Shown in pieces: positions 21,069-31,807 of a stretch of 64,000 nucleotides of DNA (position 1 is its first letter; the number at the start of each line of letters is the position of its first letter). The translations under genes and the position numbers were made by a program. Origin of the DNA: Homarus americanus (taxonomy: Eukaryota > Arthropoda > Malacostraca > Decapoda > Nephropidae); the NCBI RefSeq assembly GCF_018991925.1, contig NW_024753828.1, positions 2,466,014 through 2,530,013 on the forward strand, read 5' to 3'. The notes beneath the pieces are model-generated. The model was given only the letters and a program-made list of their open reading frames with translations, ran no database searches and was not told the origin of the DNA.

Positions 21069-21970
21069 CTTAAGTCTGTGTGCTGGGATAAACAACATTC
21101 TAATCTATCAACTTTTTATACAGACAGATATATAAACAGATAGATAGGCGATATGATAAACTGTTTGACAAATAAATGAATGGCATTAATGGAATACAAG
21201 TATACGAAAGGTTAAAAATGGTGTATAGAATACAAAACACCTGAAACACTACCTACCTAAACTATTTTATTGATTATCAAACTTTGCGTCTCGCTGGAGT
21301 TTGGTATCTTCTGGTAAGTACAGTATTGTTAGTGAACAAGCACACACGTCAACAGGATCCTTGGTGACGCAGCGGGGCAGTAAGCATAATGTGCTGTGTC
21401 CTCGTCTCTACGATGCTTGACAGACCCTGTTAATTCTGCCTGCCTTACTCAAGTCATTCTTAACATCCTGCGCACATGTCCACACCCCAAGGTGCTGTCT
21501 CATACATAAAAGGCATGACAAAAAACAGGATAAGAATAACAACTGTTTGACACTAATGAGCCAAAGGCGTCCACCACACTGTAGATATAAAGGGCAATCG
21601 AGAGAAAATTCTTATATAAAAACGCCTGAAATTATATTATATCTACACACAGAGGATGACTATATAATATCCAGTGTTGTTTAATTGAGATGTCGTGCTC
21701 AAACTGGCAGACGCACGTAAACACACACACACGCATGTGATAAAACTGTAGGTAATCAGTAATGAAGAGTAAGATAAGATCTTCGAGAACAGAGAATGAT
21801 GACAAAACTGAGTAACAAACTTGACACGACGGAGACGATAATGTTCCAGTCAAGGTTAGACGGCGCCTTCCCTTGTGAGCTGTGGTTGCACTTACAAGCG
21901 TCCCTCCCTCCCTCATGAGCTTGTTTTCGTACTCCTAAACATTCTTCCTTCTCCTTAGGAGTTCATGGTA
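21069..21970. other. Unassigned DNA
   Basis: Short (CA)n run near 21720. A minus frame at 21916-21632 has no recognised domain. Otherwise featureless. Confidence 0.4.
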
Positions 21971-21971
21971 G

Positions 21972-22300
21972 CACTGGCGTATATAGGGGGGGGGGGCACT
22001 CGGCCATGCCCCCCCCCCCTTTTCTCACCACTACTACTACTTCTTTCCTTGAACGGCTGTTGCCTCACAAAGTTTGCAGAAAATTTGGCACATACCAAAA
22101 TATCCCAACTCAGATACATATTCTTGCACCACTTCCTGTGACAACTGCTACAAGTGAAAGCTCATTCAGCTGCCTAAAGTATCTGAAGTCGTATCTGCGT
22201 TCCACTGTCAGAACAAATACTGAAAGGGTTAGCTTTACTGTTTGTCCACAAAGATATGGAACTGAATTGCGATGATGTCATCAATGAATTTGGTCATAAG
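21972..22300 (+). mobile_element. hAT transposon remnant (terminus and dimerisation domain)
   Basis: Starts with cactggcgtatatagggggg and a run of C about 35 bp on, like the ends of ZMYM1-type hAT elements. Directly after it, a plus frame at 22006-22272 reads LAPLPVTTATSESSFSCLKY, the hAT C-terminal dimerisation signature (L-P-V-T-x-A-x-x-E-R-x-F-S-x-L), with S in place of the usual R after the E. The remainder of the transposase and the right terminus are missing; the 30-bp satellite begins 40 bp further on. Confidence 0.75.
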
Positions 22301-22343
22301 AACCGATTACTTGACTTTGAATTTCACAAGCTGATATTTTTTT

Positions 22344-24362
22344 CCTCTCTTCACAAGTAAGCTAGTACTGTTCTCTCTCTTCACAAGTAAGCTAGTGCTG
22401 TTCTCTCTCTTCACAAGTAACCTAGTACAGTACTCTCTCTTCACAAGTAAGCTAGTACTGTTCTCTCTCTTCACAAGTAAGCTAGTGCTGTTCTCTCTCT
22501 TCACAAGTAAGCTAGTGCTGTTCTCTCTCTTCACAAGTAAGCTAGTGCTGTTCTCTCTCTTCACAAGTAAGCTAGTACAGTACTCTCTCTTCACAAGTAA
22601 CCTAGTGCTGTTCTCTCTTCACAAGTAACCTAGTACAGTACTCTCTCTTCACAAGTAAGCTAGTGCTGTTCTCTCTCTTCACAAGTAAGCTAGTGCTGTT
22701 CTCTCTCTTCACAAGTAACCTAGTGCTGTTCTCTCTCTTCACAAGTAAGCTAGTGCGGTTCTCTCTCTTCACAAGTAACCTAGTACTGTTCTCTCTCTTC
22801 ACAAGTAAGCTAGTGCTGTTCTCTCTCTTCACAAGTAAGCTAGTGCTGTTCTCTCTCTTCACAAGTAACCTAGTGCTGTTCTCTCTCTTCACAAGTAAGC
22901 TAGTGCTGTTCTCTCTCTTCACAAGTAACCTAGTACTGTTCTCTCTCTTCACAAGTAAGCTAGTACTGTTCTCTCTCTTCACAAGTAAGCTAGTACTGTT
23001 CTCTCTCTTCACAAGTAAGCTAGTGCTGTTCTCTCTCTTCACAAGTAAGCTAGTACTGTTCTCTCTCTTCACAAGTAAGCTAGTACAGTACTCTCTCTTC
23101 ACAAGTAACCTAGTACTGTTCTCTCTTCACAAGTAACCTAGTACAGTACTCTCTCTTCACAAGTAAGCTAGTACTGTTCTCTCTCTTCACAAGTAAGCTA
23201 GTACTGTTCTCTCTCTTCACAAGTAACCTAGTACTGTTCTCTCTCTTCACAAGTAACCTAGTACTGTTCTCTCTCTTCACAAGTAACCTAGTACTGTTCT
23301 CTCTCTTCACAAGTAAGCTAGTACTGTTCTCTCTCTTCACAAGTAACCTAGTGCTGTTCTCTCTTCACAAGTAACCTAGTACAGTACTCTCTCTTCACAA
23401 GTAAGCTAGTGCTGTTCTCTCTCTTCACAAGTAACCTAGTACAGTACTCTCTCTTCACAAGTAACCTAGTACTGTTCTCTCTCTTCACAAGTAACCTAGT
23501 ACTGTTCTCTCTCTTCACAAGTAAGCTAGTACTGTTCTCTCTCTTCACAAGTAAGCTAGTACTGTTCTCTCTCTTCACAAGTAACCTAGTACTGTTCTCT
23601 CTCTTCACAAGTAACCTAGTACTGTTCTCTCTCTTCACAAGTAACCTAGTACTGTTCTCTCTCTTCACAAGTAAGCTAGTACTGTTCTCTCTCTTCACAA
23701 GTAAGCTAGTGCTGTTCTCTCTCTTCACAAGTAAGCTAGTACTGTTCTCTCTCTTCACAAGTAAGCTAGTACTGTTCTCTCTCTTCACAAGTAACCTAGT
23801 ACTGTTCTCTCTCTTCACAAGTAACCTAGTACTGTTCTCTCTCTTCACAAGTAAGCTAGTACTGTTCTCTCTCTTCACAAGTAAGCTAGTACTGTTCTCT
23901 CTCTTCACAAAGTAACCTAGTACTGTTCTCTCTTCACAAGTAACCTAGTACTGTTCTCTCTCTTCTAAGTAACCTAGTACTGTTCTCTCTCTTCACAAGT
24001 AACCTAGTACTGTTCTCTCTCTTCACAAATAACACCGTACTGTTCTCTCCTCTTCTGATAACCTAATACTGTTTCCTCTTCTAGTAACCTAGTACCTGTT
24101 CTCTCTCTTCACAAAGTAACCTAGTACTGTTCTCTCTCTTCACAAGTAACCTAGTACTGTTCTCTCTCTTCACAAGTAAGCTAGTACTGTTCTCTCTCTT
24201 CACAAGTAAGCTAGTACTGTTCTCTCTCTTCACAAGTAAGCTAGTACAGTACTCTCTCTTCACAAGTAACCTAGTACTGTTCTCTCTCTTCACAAGTAAG
24301 CTAGTACTGTTCTCTCTCTTCACAAGTAAGCTAGTACTGTTCTCTCTCTCTCTCTCTCTCTA
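22344..24362 (+). repeat. 30-bp satellite array, about 67 units
   Basis: Tandem 30-bp units of the form tcttcacaagtaagctag then tactgttctctc, spanning 2.0 kb. Variant positions are limited: aagc versus aacc, tgctg versus tactg, and occasional tacagtac. A few units are 28 or 31 bp, and the right end degenerates (23960-24110) before recovering. It ends in a (CT)n run at about 24340-24362. The repeat frames S-L-F-T-S and K-R-E-N-S-T-S-L-L-V on the two strands are artefacts of the period. Confidence 0.97.
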
Positions 24363-24869
24363 TCTATTAACTCCATTGCCAAATACTTAATTTTGCAATA
24401 ATCCTAGAAAAGAAAAATGTGTTTTCTTTTAACATGTATGTATATTTTTTTACTCAGGAACTTTTGTGTTCTATGAATACAATTGCCTGTACTGTACACT
24501 GTATAACTTGTTTTATAACAGTTTCCAAAAATGCAACTGTAAATTATACCTACTGTAGTATTTGCTCTATTACTGTTATGTAAATAAAATATGCCACTGC
24601 ACGGTAGTACGCAGTTCCAAGCGCCCCTGCCATGCCTTGCCCTGCCCTGTCCTACCCTATATTCTCCTGATTTCAGTGGACAACCTCTACATCACTCCCT
24701 CTTTACATTCGCTTAAATTTCTCTCGAGGAACTGAACGTCACTCTTGGTGTCTGCCAGCGCCCGACACAGCAGTTTCAAACCACCAACATTTTATAATAT
24801 TGATAACTCCGCCGGCGTGTCCAAAGCGGTGTTATGTTTCTGCATCGCCCGTGAAAGAACCTGAAACTA
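24363..24869. other. Unassigned DNA right of the satellite
   Basis: Contains an actgtacactgt-type motif near 24495 and no other recognised features. Confidence 0.4.
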
Positions 24870-25260
24870 ACGTGAAGAAGGAATAGTAATGATGTTAAAG
24901 AAAGAGATTGTTGAAATGGACATGAGCCAACCATGTTGGCCTCTTAATACCAAAATCATTATCAAAACTAACTGAGGAAAAAGAAGAAGAGATGATAGAT
25001 TGGTACAAGGAAGACCTTCCTCATCCAGACATAATTAATCAGGAGATTCAGAGATGGAAGTACAGCTCAAGTTTACAGATCACACTGCAGATTCCGTGCC
25101 AGCATCAGCCATGGAGACATTGAAGACCCAAATACTCTTCTTCCAAAACATTCTCTGCATTCTCAAAATCTTTCTGGCTTTGCCTGTGACCACATGCTCC
25201 TGTGAAAGATCATTCTCCGCCTTGCGCAAGATGAAGACAAATAGGTTTACGTCCTTTTCA
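24870..25260 (+). mobile_element. hAT transposase C-terminal remnant
   Basis: The plus strand around 24985-25060 reads WYKEDLPHPDIINQEIQRWK. After a frameshift, 25175-25245 reads FLALPVTTCSCERSFSALRK, the hAT dimerisation motif with the conserved E-R-S-F-S intact. The family resembles ZMYM1-like hATs. No terminus was identified. Confidence 0.75.
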
Positions 25261-25492
25261 CATATTGTTGTGAAAACAGCGAAACCTTTTGCTATAATTT
25301 ACGTTTTACTGGTGACTGGCCATTGTTTATTAAATAACGGAGATAATCACGACCACTGTGACGGCACTGTCCAGAGAAGGTGGACATAAACGCCCAGAGT
25401 TTTATAATCTCACTCTTCCGTTGGTGGGGCCGTTGTGCTTACAACCAGTAAAAAAAAAAATTAAGTCACGAAGGTCACCGTGCTCCTGTACA

Positions 25493-25557
25493 GGGAGGTG
25501 TGGCGGTAAAATTAACTTATGACATTGGAATTAAATCATTTTACCGCCACACCTCCC
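25493..25557. repeat. Perfect 20-bp inverted repeat (hairpin)
   Basis: gggaggtgtggcggtaaaat at 25493-25512 is exactly complementary to 25538-25557, with a 25-base loop. The outer bases gtgctc and gagcac extend the symmetry. It could be a very small MITE or a structured RNA. No TSD is visible. Confidence 0.85.
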
Positions 25558-25744
25558 AGAGCACTGTACTGTAGTCTCACCTCTCCTCTTCCAACACGCA
25601 TTTAAACGAGTGTTTATATTATATATAAAATATGTGTAGTACTAGTTTATTTCTTAATCGAGATAGGTTCTAAAGAAAAAATTTAGTCTTGGGAATCGAT
25701 TAGATTTAAAAAGTATAGCGCGGTGCTTTATAAAACAAATAACG

Positions 25745-25965
25745 ACCGGTGTCAAACCATCTACAGTACCGTCCTGCATGACAGTGAACAGCGACATCAA
25801 CCCACATGAATCTGACCCATACAGCATATACTGTTTATGAATATGATCTATTCCTTTCTGTCCTTCGTGGCAGTGAGAAGTGATAGTCAAGACCTGACTG
25901 AATTACTCAGAATAGGCAAACTGTGCTCCAAGCTTTGTCAATAAATTTGTAAAACTAAACTCCAG
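25745..25965 (-). repeat. Dispersed repeat, copy 1 (inverted relative to 36650-36860)
   Basis: The complement contains acaaatttattgacaaagct, followed by ttgcctattctgagtaattc. The same strings occur at 36660-36712 on the plus strand. The full similarity spans about 210 bp with indels. No termini or coding sequence were recognised. Confidence 0.65.
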
Positions 25966-26526
25966 TACTCGGGGTCAAACATATTAATTTGCTATTATAT
26001 TTACAGTAGTTTTTCATTCACCGTGTTGATGATATTTGGACGAATTTGTTGATTTCACGCAATGATGAATTTATAGTATTTTGTGTACAGCTCTTGTACT
26101 CTTCTTAATGTGACCCATAATTTTGTAGAATAATCAGAAATCTTCCCAAGAACGATGTGTACGAAACTACTAAATATTAGTGCAAATAATTTCTGCACTG
26201 CATATATACATAAATTAATATTTATCACCCCGATAAACCCAATAAACCGAAGCCAACCTCGAATCATGTAATATATTTATACTTTTCACTAAATACCATC
26301 ATAACGCATGCTACTCGACCAAATTATTTTAGTCAACGCAGATTTTTAGCACCGATAGTGTAACGTTTCGGACACAACCCATGTGGACGTGAGAGACCCT
26401 GATACCAGAATGGCGGTCCAAAATTCGAAAAACAACCGTGAAACTACGAATTACAATGCTTAACTTATAATACTACATATTAATGGTTAAGTTCTTCTTG
26501 CGGTGCTCGTAACTGATCAGTTTTAC
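25966..26526. other. Putative intron left of the signal-peptide exon
   Basis: AT-rich with no features recognised apart from the donor site at 26525-26526. Confidence 0.35.
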
Positions 26527-26599
26527 CTGTTGACATCACAGTAGCCAGTGAAGATAATAAACAAATCAAGGCGACCGTCGTCTGCCTTATGGCCCACAT
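26527..26599 (-). CDS. Candidate first coding exon with signal peptide
   Basis: On the minus strand an ATG at 26599 opens a 24-codon stretch, MWAIRQTTVALICLLSSLAT then VMST. This is a textbook signal peptide: short polar or basic N-region, hydrophobic core and small residues before the likely cleavage point. A consensus donor (CAG followed by GTAAAA, with GT complementary to 26525-26526) leaves a phase-1 junction. An upstream in-frame ATG at 26722 exists, but its extension is not signal-like. The propeller exon at 1-206 is entered in phase 1 on the same strand, so this could be exon 1 of that receptor gene, 26 kb upstream. The exon is plausible; the link is only compatible, not shown. Confidence 0.5.
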
Positions 26600-26862
26600 T
26601 GTGCTGCGCGTTGCTCCTTCCCCTTTCACTGCTGCATAAACACTAACTAAAGTGCGGGAAGCAGTGTAGCCAATAACTGGCCGTGGCCCGTGCGTCGAGC
26701 AGCATGGATGCCGGTTGATCAATTATATGTAGAAATATCTCAACGTAGAACCACAGTGATCTCTCTCTTGGCATGTGACACAAACTATAAAATGGTTATT
26801 ACATGACCAGTAAACGACTGGTTGTGTTAATTATGTGACAACCGAAACTGGGAGATGAAAGT

Positions 26863-26910
26863 ATCAGGCAGTGATCAGACCAGCATATCAGGCAGTGATC
26901 AGACCAGCAT
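26863..26910 (+). repeat. Perfect 24-bp tandem duplication
   Basis: atcaggcagtgatcagacca plus gcat occurs twice head to tail. It lies about 260 bp upstream of the candidate first exon, on the side where a promoter would be. Confidence 0.95.
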
Positions 26911-27094
26911 CTAGCCAGCCGCTCCCCATCAATGTGGGGTTGGGTAACCTGCAGTTTCTACAGGCACAGCAGCGCTCACGAATCACGACCTTCTTTTGAG
27001 AAGGTAGCTGCAGTGATGAAAGTATGGATAAAAGTAAACGTGTATGGATAAAAGTGAAAAGAGTATTTTTTATATACTGTATTATGTTATCAGC

Positions 27095-27095
<1 letters not shown>

Positions 27096-27184
<89 letters not shown>
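27096..27184. repeat. (TA)n microsatellite, about 89 bp
   Basis: Uninterrupted alternating TA between cagcat and ttgataac. The flanks gttatcag and ttgataac are themselves near-inverted, so the tract sits at the tip of a palindrome. Confidence 0.97.
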
Positions 27185-27186
<2 letters not shown>

Positions 27187-27187
<1 letters not shown>

Positions 27188-27331
27188 ATAACATCACACA
27201 GTAAAAAGGGAAACAATGGAGCACCTTACCTTTCATCTTATTCAAGACATCTTCAGAGGCAACTGAAAATGTCTTGAATACAGACGAAAGCTAAGGTGCC
27301 CCATTTTTTCCCCTTTTCCCTGTGATTTTAT
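27187..27331. repeat. Long palindrome beside a Penelope-like element
   Basis: Arms gataacatcacacagtaaaa and its near-complement at 27312-27331 enclose ggagcacctta / taaggtgcc, ctttc / gaaag and tattcaagacat / atgtcttgaata. The central loop is about 18 bases. Both strands contain a ctga block followed by gtctt and a gaaag block, spaced as in the core of a hammerhead ribozyme (CUGANGA, stem II, GAAA). An extra U is present, and on the plus strand A replaces the conserved G. Penelope-like elements are known to carry hammerhead motifs. The palindrome is certain; the ribozyme reading is tentative. Confidence 0.6.
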
Positions 27332-27419
27332 CAAGATTTTTCTTATCCACGTTTCCAGGGGTGAGTACAGACTAAGGAGTAATACTTGACAAGGCTAATA
27401 TATACAATAGAGGAGAGTG

Positions 27420-28197
27420 AGATCAAGTCCCTAGGGGACAGCATACCGAATCTGTCAACATGAATTTGAATAATGGTAGGTACAAACTGGATAATTTGAT
27501 GGCTCTAACAAGAGAGTCGACAGCGTTGATATAGCCAGAGCATTTTGCAATTTCGATAAATTCAGTAATTTGACAAATGAAGAAGTGAACATGTGTAAAG
27601 GTATTGTGTATGCATCTATGTCCAAGCCTTGTGTTCCAAATTGTCCAGAAAGATTCACCAAAGCAATCCAAGCCCTTAAGAAAAATAAGGATCTACTGTA
27701 CATGTTACTAAAGCAGATAAAGCCAACACAGTAGTGATGTTGCAACATATTCCAAGCTCATAGATAATCCTCTCAACACAACACTCACTTTAACAAAAAA
27801 ACTTAAGTCTCTATTGAGAGGTGAAGATAATCTCATTAATTTTTTTTCTTCAACGTCCCCTCCACTGCCATACACGTACGGTCTAATCAAGACCCACAAG
27901 CCTAATAACCCAGCAAGACCCATCATCAGCTCAGTTGGGTCAATCACTTATAAGTTATCTAAATGGTTAGTTTCTTTACTACATCCCCTAGTTGGCAACA
28001 TTTCTAACTCTAATATTAAGAATAATATGGATCTGGTTGATAAACTCAATAACTTACACATTAATTATGATTTTAAACTGGTCAGTTTTGATGTAACATC
28101 ACTCTTTACAAAGGTCCCAGTTGATCATTTACAGATTCCCTGGATAATATTTCATTGCCCGTCTCGAAAGATGATTTCATCGAACTTATCAAACTAT
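27420..28197 (+). mobile_element. Penelope-like element, reverse transcriptase N-terminal half
   Basis: The plus frame at 27814-28135 reads YGLIKTHKPNNPARPIISSV, GSITYKLSKWLVSLL and FKLVSFDVTSLFTKVPVDHL. These are the fingers and first palm motif of Penelope RTs (Y-G-L-x-K-x-H-K, R-P-I-x-S-x-x-G, S-F-D-V-x-S-L-F-T). A frameshift near 28130 continues as SLPVSKDDFIELIKLCV to 28197, where a CR1 3' end begins. Upstream, 27540-27700 (VYASMSKPCVPNCPERFTKA, IQALKKNKD) belongs to the same protein with stops. The second half of the RT and the GIY-YIG endonuclease were not found beyond the CR1. Confidence 0.85.
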
Positions 28198-30172
28198 GTA
28201 TTTTTACTTTTATCCTCTTCGCCACTGATCGGCTCGTTAGCCGCCCGGGCGATCGGTCACGTCTCTGTCACGCACTGTTGGCAAGTACTGGGCATGCACC
28301 GGCTCTTGAATGTACCTGAACCCGCTCCAGTGTTGGTCAAGACTTGTCTTGAAAGAGCTCTCACTCGGTGCCGTCACAACACTCTCTGGTAGATTGTTCC
28401 AAGAGTTTACAACCCTCACTCCGAAAAAGTTTGCCCTCGACTGAGTAGTGCCCCCTGAGATGCTTATACACCTCAACTAGGTCACCCCTTGCCCATCTGT
28501 AGTATAAGCTAGGCAAGTTCAGGCGCTCCAATCTCCCAGGGTAGCTGAGGTGCCGAAGTGCAGGCACCAGTCTGGTGGCCCTCCTTTGAACATTTTCAAC
28601 CAACTGACAGTCCCTAGCATATCTCGGGGACCAGACGGGGTGACAGCTCCAGATGGGGAAGCACTTCACTCTTGAAGATCGTTACGAGGGACGGACCGTC
28701 TAGATATCTGAACGACCTTCTTATAAGACCCAATAATTTATTTGCCTGATTTACCTTCTTCTCGCAATGGCCCGAGAACTTCAGCTCATTGTCAACATAC
28801 ACTCCTAGGTCCTTCTCACAATCAGTCTCAAATAGTGCAGTTTCTTCATCCCGTTGGGACATATGATACGCCTCCTTACCGTTGGTACGCCCCAGGTGCA
28901 TCCTCTTAAACTTCGTGACATTGAATCTCAGCAGCCATTTCTTCGACCATTCTTGGAACCCACAGAGGTCCTTCTGCAGCTCTTCACAGTCCGCTTGGTT
29001 CTTGATTTCCCGAAATAACTTGGCGTCATCGGCAAACATTTGTATGGAGGAGTGTACAACGTCAGGCATGTCATTTATGAAACAAACAAACAACAGCGGG
29101 CCCAATACACTGCCCTGTGGTACCCCGCTTGTGGCAGGTACGAATGATGATTTCGTGCCATTAATCACCACACACTGCGTGCGGTCATGTAAAAAGTCTT
29201 CTATCCACGCTAAGACATTTCCCCGAATTCCGTACCCTTCCAGTTTGATTTTCAGCCTTTCGTGGGGTACACTGTCGAAAGCCTTGGCAAAATCTAGGTA
29301 AATATTGTCGATATTACCACCCCGTTCCAGAATATGGGTCCAAATATCCAATACCTTGAGCAATTGTGTTTAGCAGGAGCGCCCCGGGATAAAACTGTGT
29401 TGGCAATCCTTTACAAGGTTGTTTCGTAGTAGATGTTCCATTGCGGCAACTCTGATAATACTCTCAAGTACTTTACATATTATGCTGGTCAGGCTCACCG
29501 GTCTATAGTTGTTCGTGGAGTGACGATCGCCCTTCTTGAAGATAGGACTCACATAAGCCATTTTCCAATCACTGGGGACCTTTCGTTCATCCAGGCATTT
29601 ACAAAACAGGATCTTCAGGGGCTCGGCAAGCTCGTTGCTCAACTCTTTTAGCACTCTGGGATGAACCATGTCAGGGCCGGGACTCTTATGGACCTTTAGC
29701 TTTGACAGTTTATTTCTAATACCCTCTTCTGTGAACACAATGTGGGTCAGTGTTGTGTCGAACCGTCTGTCCTCAAGCGCAGGAATGTTAATCGCATCCT
29801 CTCTTGTGAACACCGAGGAAAAGAAGCTGTTCAATGAAAAGCTTTATCCTGGTCAGAATTTGCGTAACTACCATCTTCAAGCCTCAGGTCTGATACTCCT
29901 ACTTACGTTTTTAATTTCGACTTTGCCTAGCGGTAAAACGCCTTTGGGTTTGACTTGACCTCGCTTGCAACCAGCCTCTGGAACTCCTTTACAGCCCTTC
30001 TACATTCTATCTTTGCTTGGTTTCCGGCTCTTGCATACATCCTCCTGTCCTGCTCATCATTTGACCCAACCCACGTCTTGAATTTTTGGGTTTTCTTCTT
30101 AACTTTGTCGACCGCTGCATGGTTCACATGTAGGGATCCCCTCATATTCCTAGAGGCACTGGTGTTATGGTC
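28198..30172 (-). mobile_element. CR1-like LINE, linker to 3' end, inserted in the Penelope element
   Basis: Right to left: the linker (VDKVKKKTQKFKTWVGSND) is at 30145-29927. RT fingers are at 29834-29370 (NSFFSSVFTRED, FKKGDRHSTNNYRPVSL). The palm is at 29363-28614 (YLDFAKAFDSVPHERL, SGVPQGSVLGPLLF, IQMFADDAKLF). The thumb and C-terminus are at 28669-28237 (RRATRLVPALRHLSY, RVVNSWNNLPESVV), followed by the 3' UTR ending at 28198. The catalytic FADD and PQGS motifs are intact, but the reading frame is broken by shifts near 29840, 29367, 28650 and 28440. The endonuclease of the same family lies at 31808-32690, separated by a 1.6-kb block. Confidence 0.92.
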
Positions 30173-31807
30173 ACGTTGACCGCTGATCTATTAAACTAAT
30201 GATTCTTATTAAACTCCACGACAGCAAAACATGAGTGAGTTAGCGACCCCTGAGAAGACGTGTTTTTCCCCATAGACGCTGCACTTGTGTTTCCCTCCAA
30301 GTTTGCCCCGCCTTTGTGAAGACAGTTATCAATGCATTGTTATTCCACTTTCTCCTGGGAAGCTCAATCTTGAATTAGTCTGTGTATATCAACTCAAGTA
30401 ATTCGCCAGACCTTTGTCAACTGAGGGTCATCTTTGAATGAGTAACAGTTAGTTTGTTTGTGATTATTGTCACTGCGTGAGTAGCGATCACTGGCAACTC
30501 AGGGATATATATACCAGTGCATCGCGCAGGGAGAGCGTCCCCTGACGCGGCTCCAATGTTTCCCCAGGTATGTTTATGTTAATTCAGTCAATTGTAGTGA
30601 ATATCAGTGTTAATCAGTGTTCATGCTTTAACAGTTGAATTGTCATTCACCCAGTGTGTGAAGTAATATAACGTAAATATGTCTGTCGTCTAGACAAGAG
30701 AGTTGTTTGTGTTGTTATGCTTCCCAGCCCGTCCCCTGACACTGCTCCAATGTTACCCCAGATCCCATTGTGATTCTTGCATCGCTCAACAACTGCCCCG
30801 GATGTAGTAGGTACCCAGCAGGGATCATATATGAAGCGATGGCACTGATGCGGCCTGATTAAGGTGCTCCACTGCCTCGTTGGGCCAGACCCCAGACTCG
30901 CCATGTGTCTGGCTACTGCCGACCACAACAACGGTCGTGAGCCCCAGTGTTCTACCCTGGGTTACTCCTTGGAAGTATATGTCAACAGAGAATGTTGTAA
31001 TATGTATGCTAGGGATAATTAGTTGGAAATAATTATCCCATGTTGGGTAGTGGACCCCAGGTATCTGCTGATTTAATTATTAACGTGTATGTTGAGTAAG
31101 GTCTTGTAACGGTACTGAGAAGTACCACTTGGATGTTGAGAAAAGTAACCTACAATGAGTGCCATGTACTATGTATTGTGAGTAGGGCCAAGGAACTGGT
31201 CCTGCTATGCCATGTAATGTAACACCAGTAAGGTTGTGTGCAGTAAGAGTGTAAGATCTGAGTAATTACTGTTGAGTAAAGAAATAAGTAAAGAAGAAAG
31301 TACTGAGTCTGCAATAAGCCCAGGAGTTGAGCCTGGTAGTTACATGATTAATAATCTTTTTCCCTTTGATTTCATATTAATAAATTTGTTCTTAAAGTAC
31401 TTTAGGTGTATTCATTTCTCCCACAGTATTTTACCTTTATTTCCGTCCAAGTGACTTGATACCAGAATTACCATACCCATGTGCCTAGACCCTCGAACAT
31501 GCTACCAAAAGAATGACCATGCTACCAAAAGAATGTCCATGCTACCAAAAGAATAGGTGACAGAACCGAGTAAGAGTAAGAACTAAGATAAGAGAAGTAA
31601 GTAAGATGAGGGTGGTGGAGAGGTGTTGTGGGAAAACACGCGCCCTCACACTGGGTTTGGTCTTGGGTATTTATTTATCGATCAAATGGGTCACTTTACT
31701 TATGATATTCAGCGTAGTGTCTGCGTTCTTGTGCCTTAATGAGTCAGGTCAGTGGATACCCCTCATCTCTTCCCTCATCCTGTTGTAATTTCCCCTGTAA
31801 TATTTTC
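30173..31807. other. Unexplained 1.6-kb block between two halves of a CR1 element
   Basis: The left edge interrupts the CR1 linker (SASRNMRGSLHV); the right edge follows the CR1 endonuclease end (CYLVQDKARLR). Inside is a TATA-like sequence with an initiator-like site (gggatatatataccagtgca near 30503). Two related segments, gtcccctgacgcggctccaa (30538) and gtcccctgacactgctccaa (30732), and a threefold atgctaccaaaagaat repeat at 31498-31555 are also present. No protein homology was recognised. It may be an LTR-type or non-autonomous insertion, but no terminal repeats or TSD were found. Confidence 0.45.

Noticed and set aside
20530..21143. Repeat proteins in the right minisatellite block
   Set aside because: Same artefact: overlapping open frames on both strands across a stop-free tandem unit.
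22307..24323. Long repetitive open frames (SLFTS / KRENSTSLLV repeats) as repeat proteins or CRISPR-like array
   Set aside because: The 30-bp unit is a multiple of three and lacks stops in two frames, so open frames are automatic. Repeats are contiguous with no unique spacers, so this is a satellite and not CRISPR.
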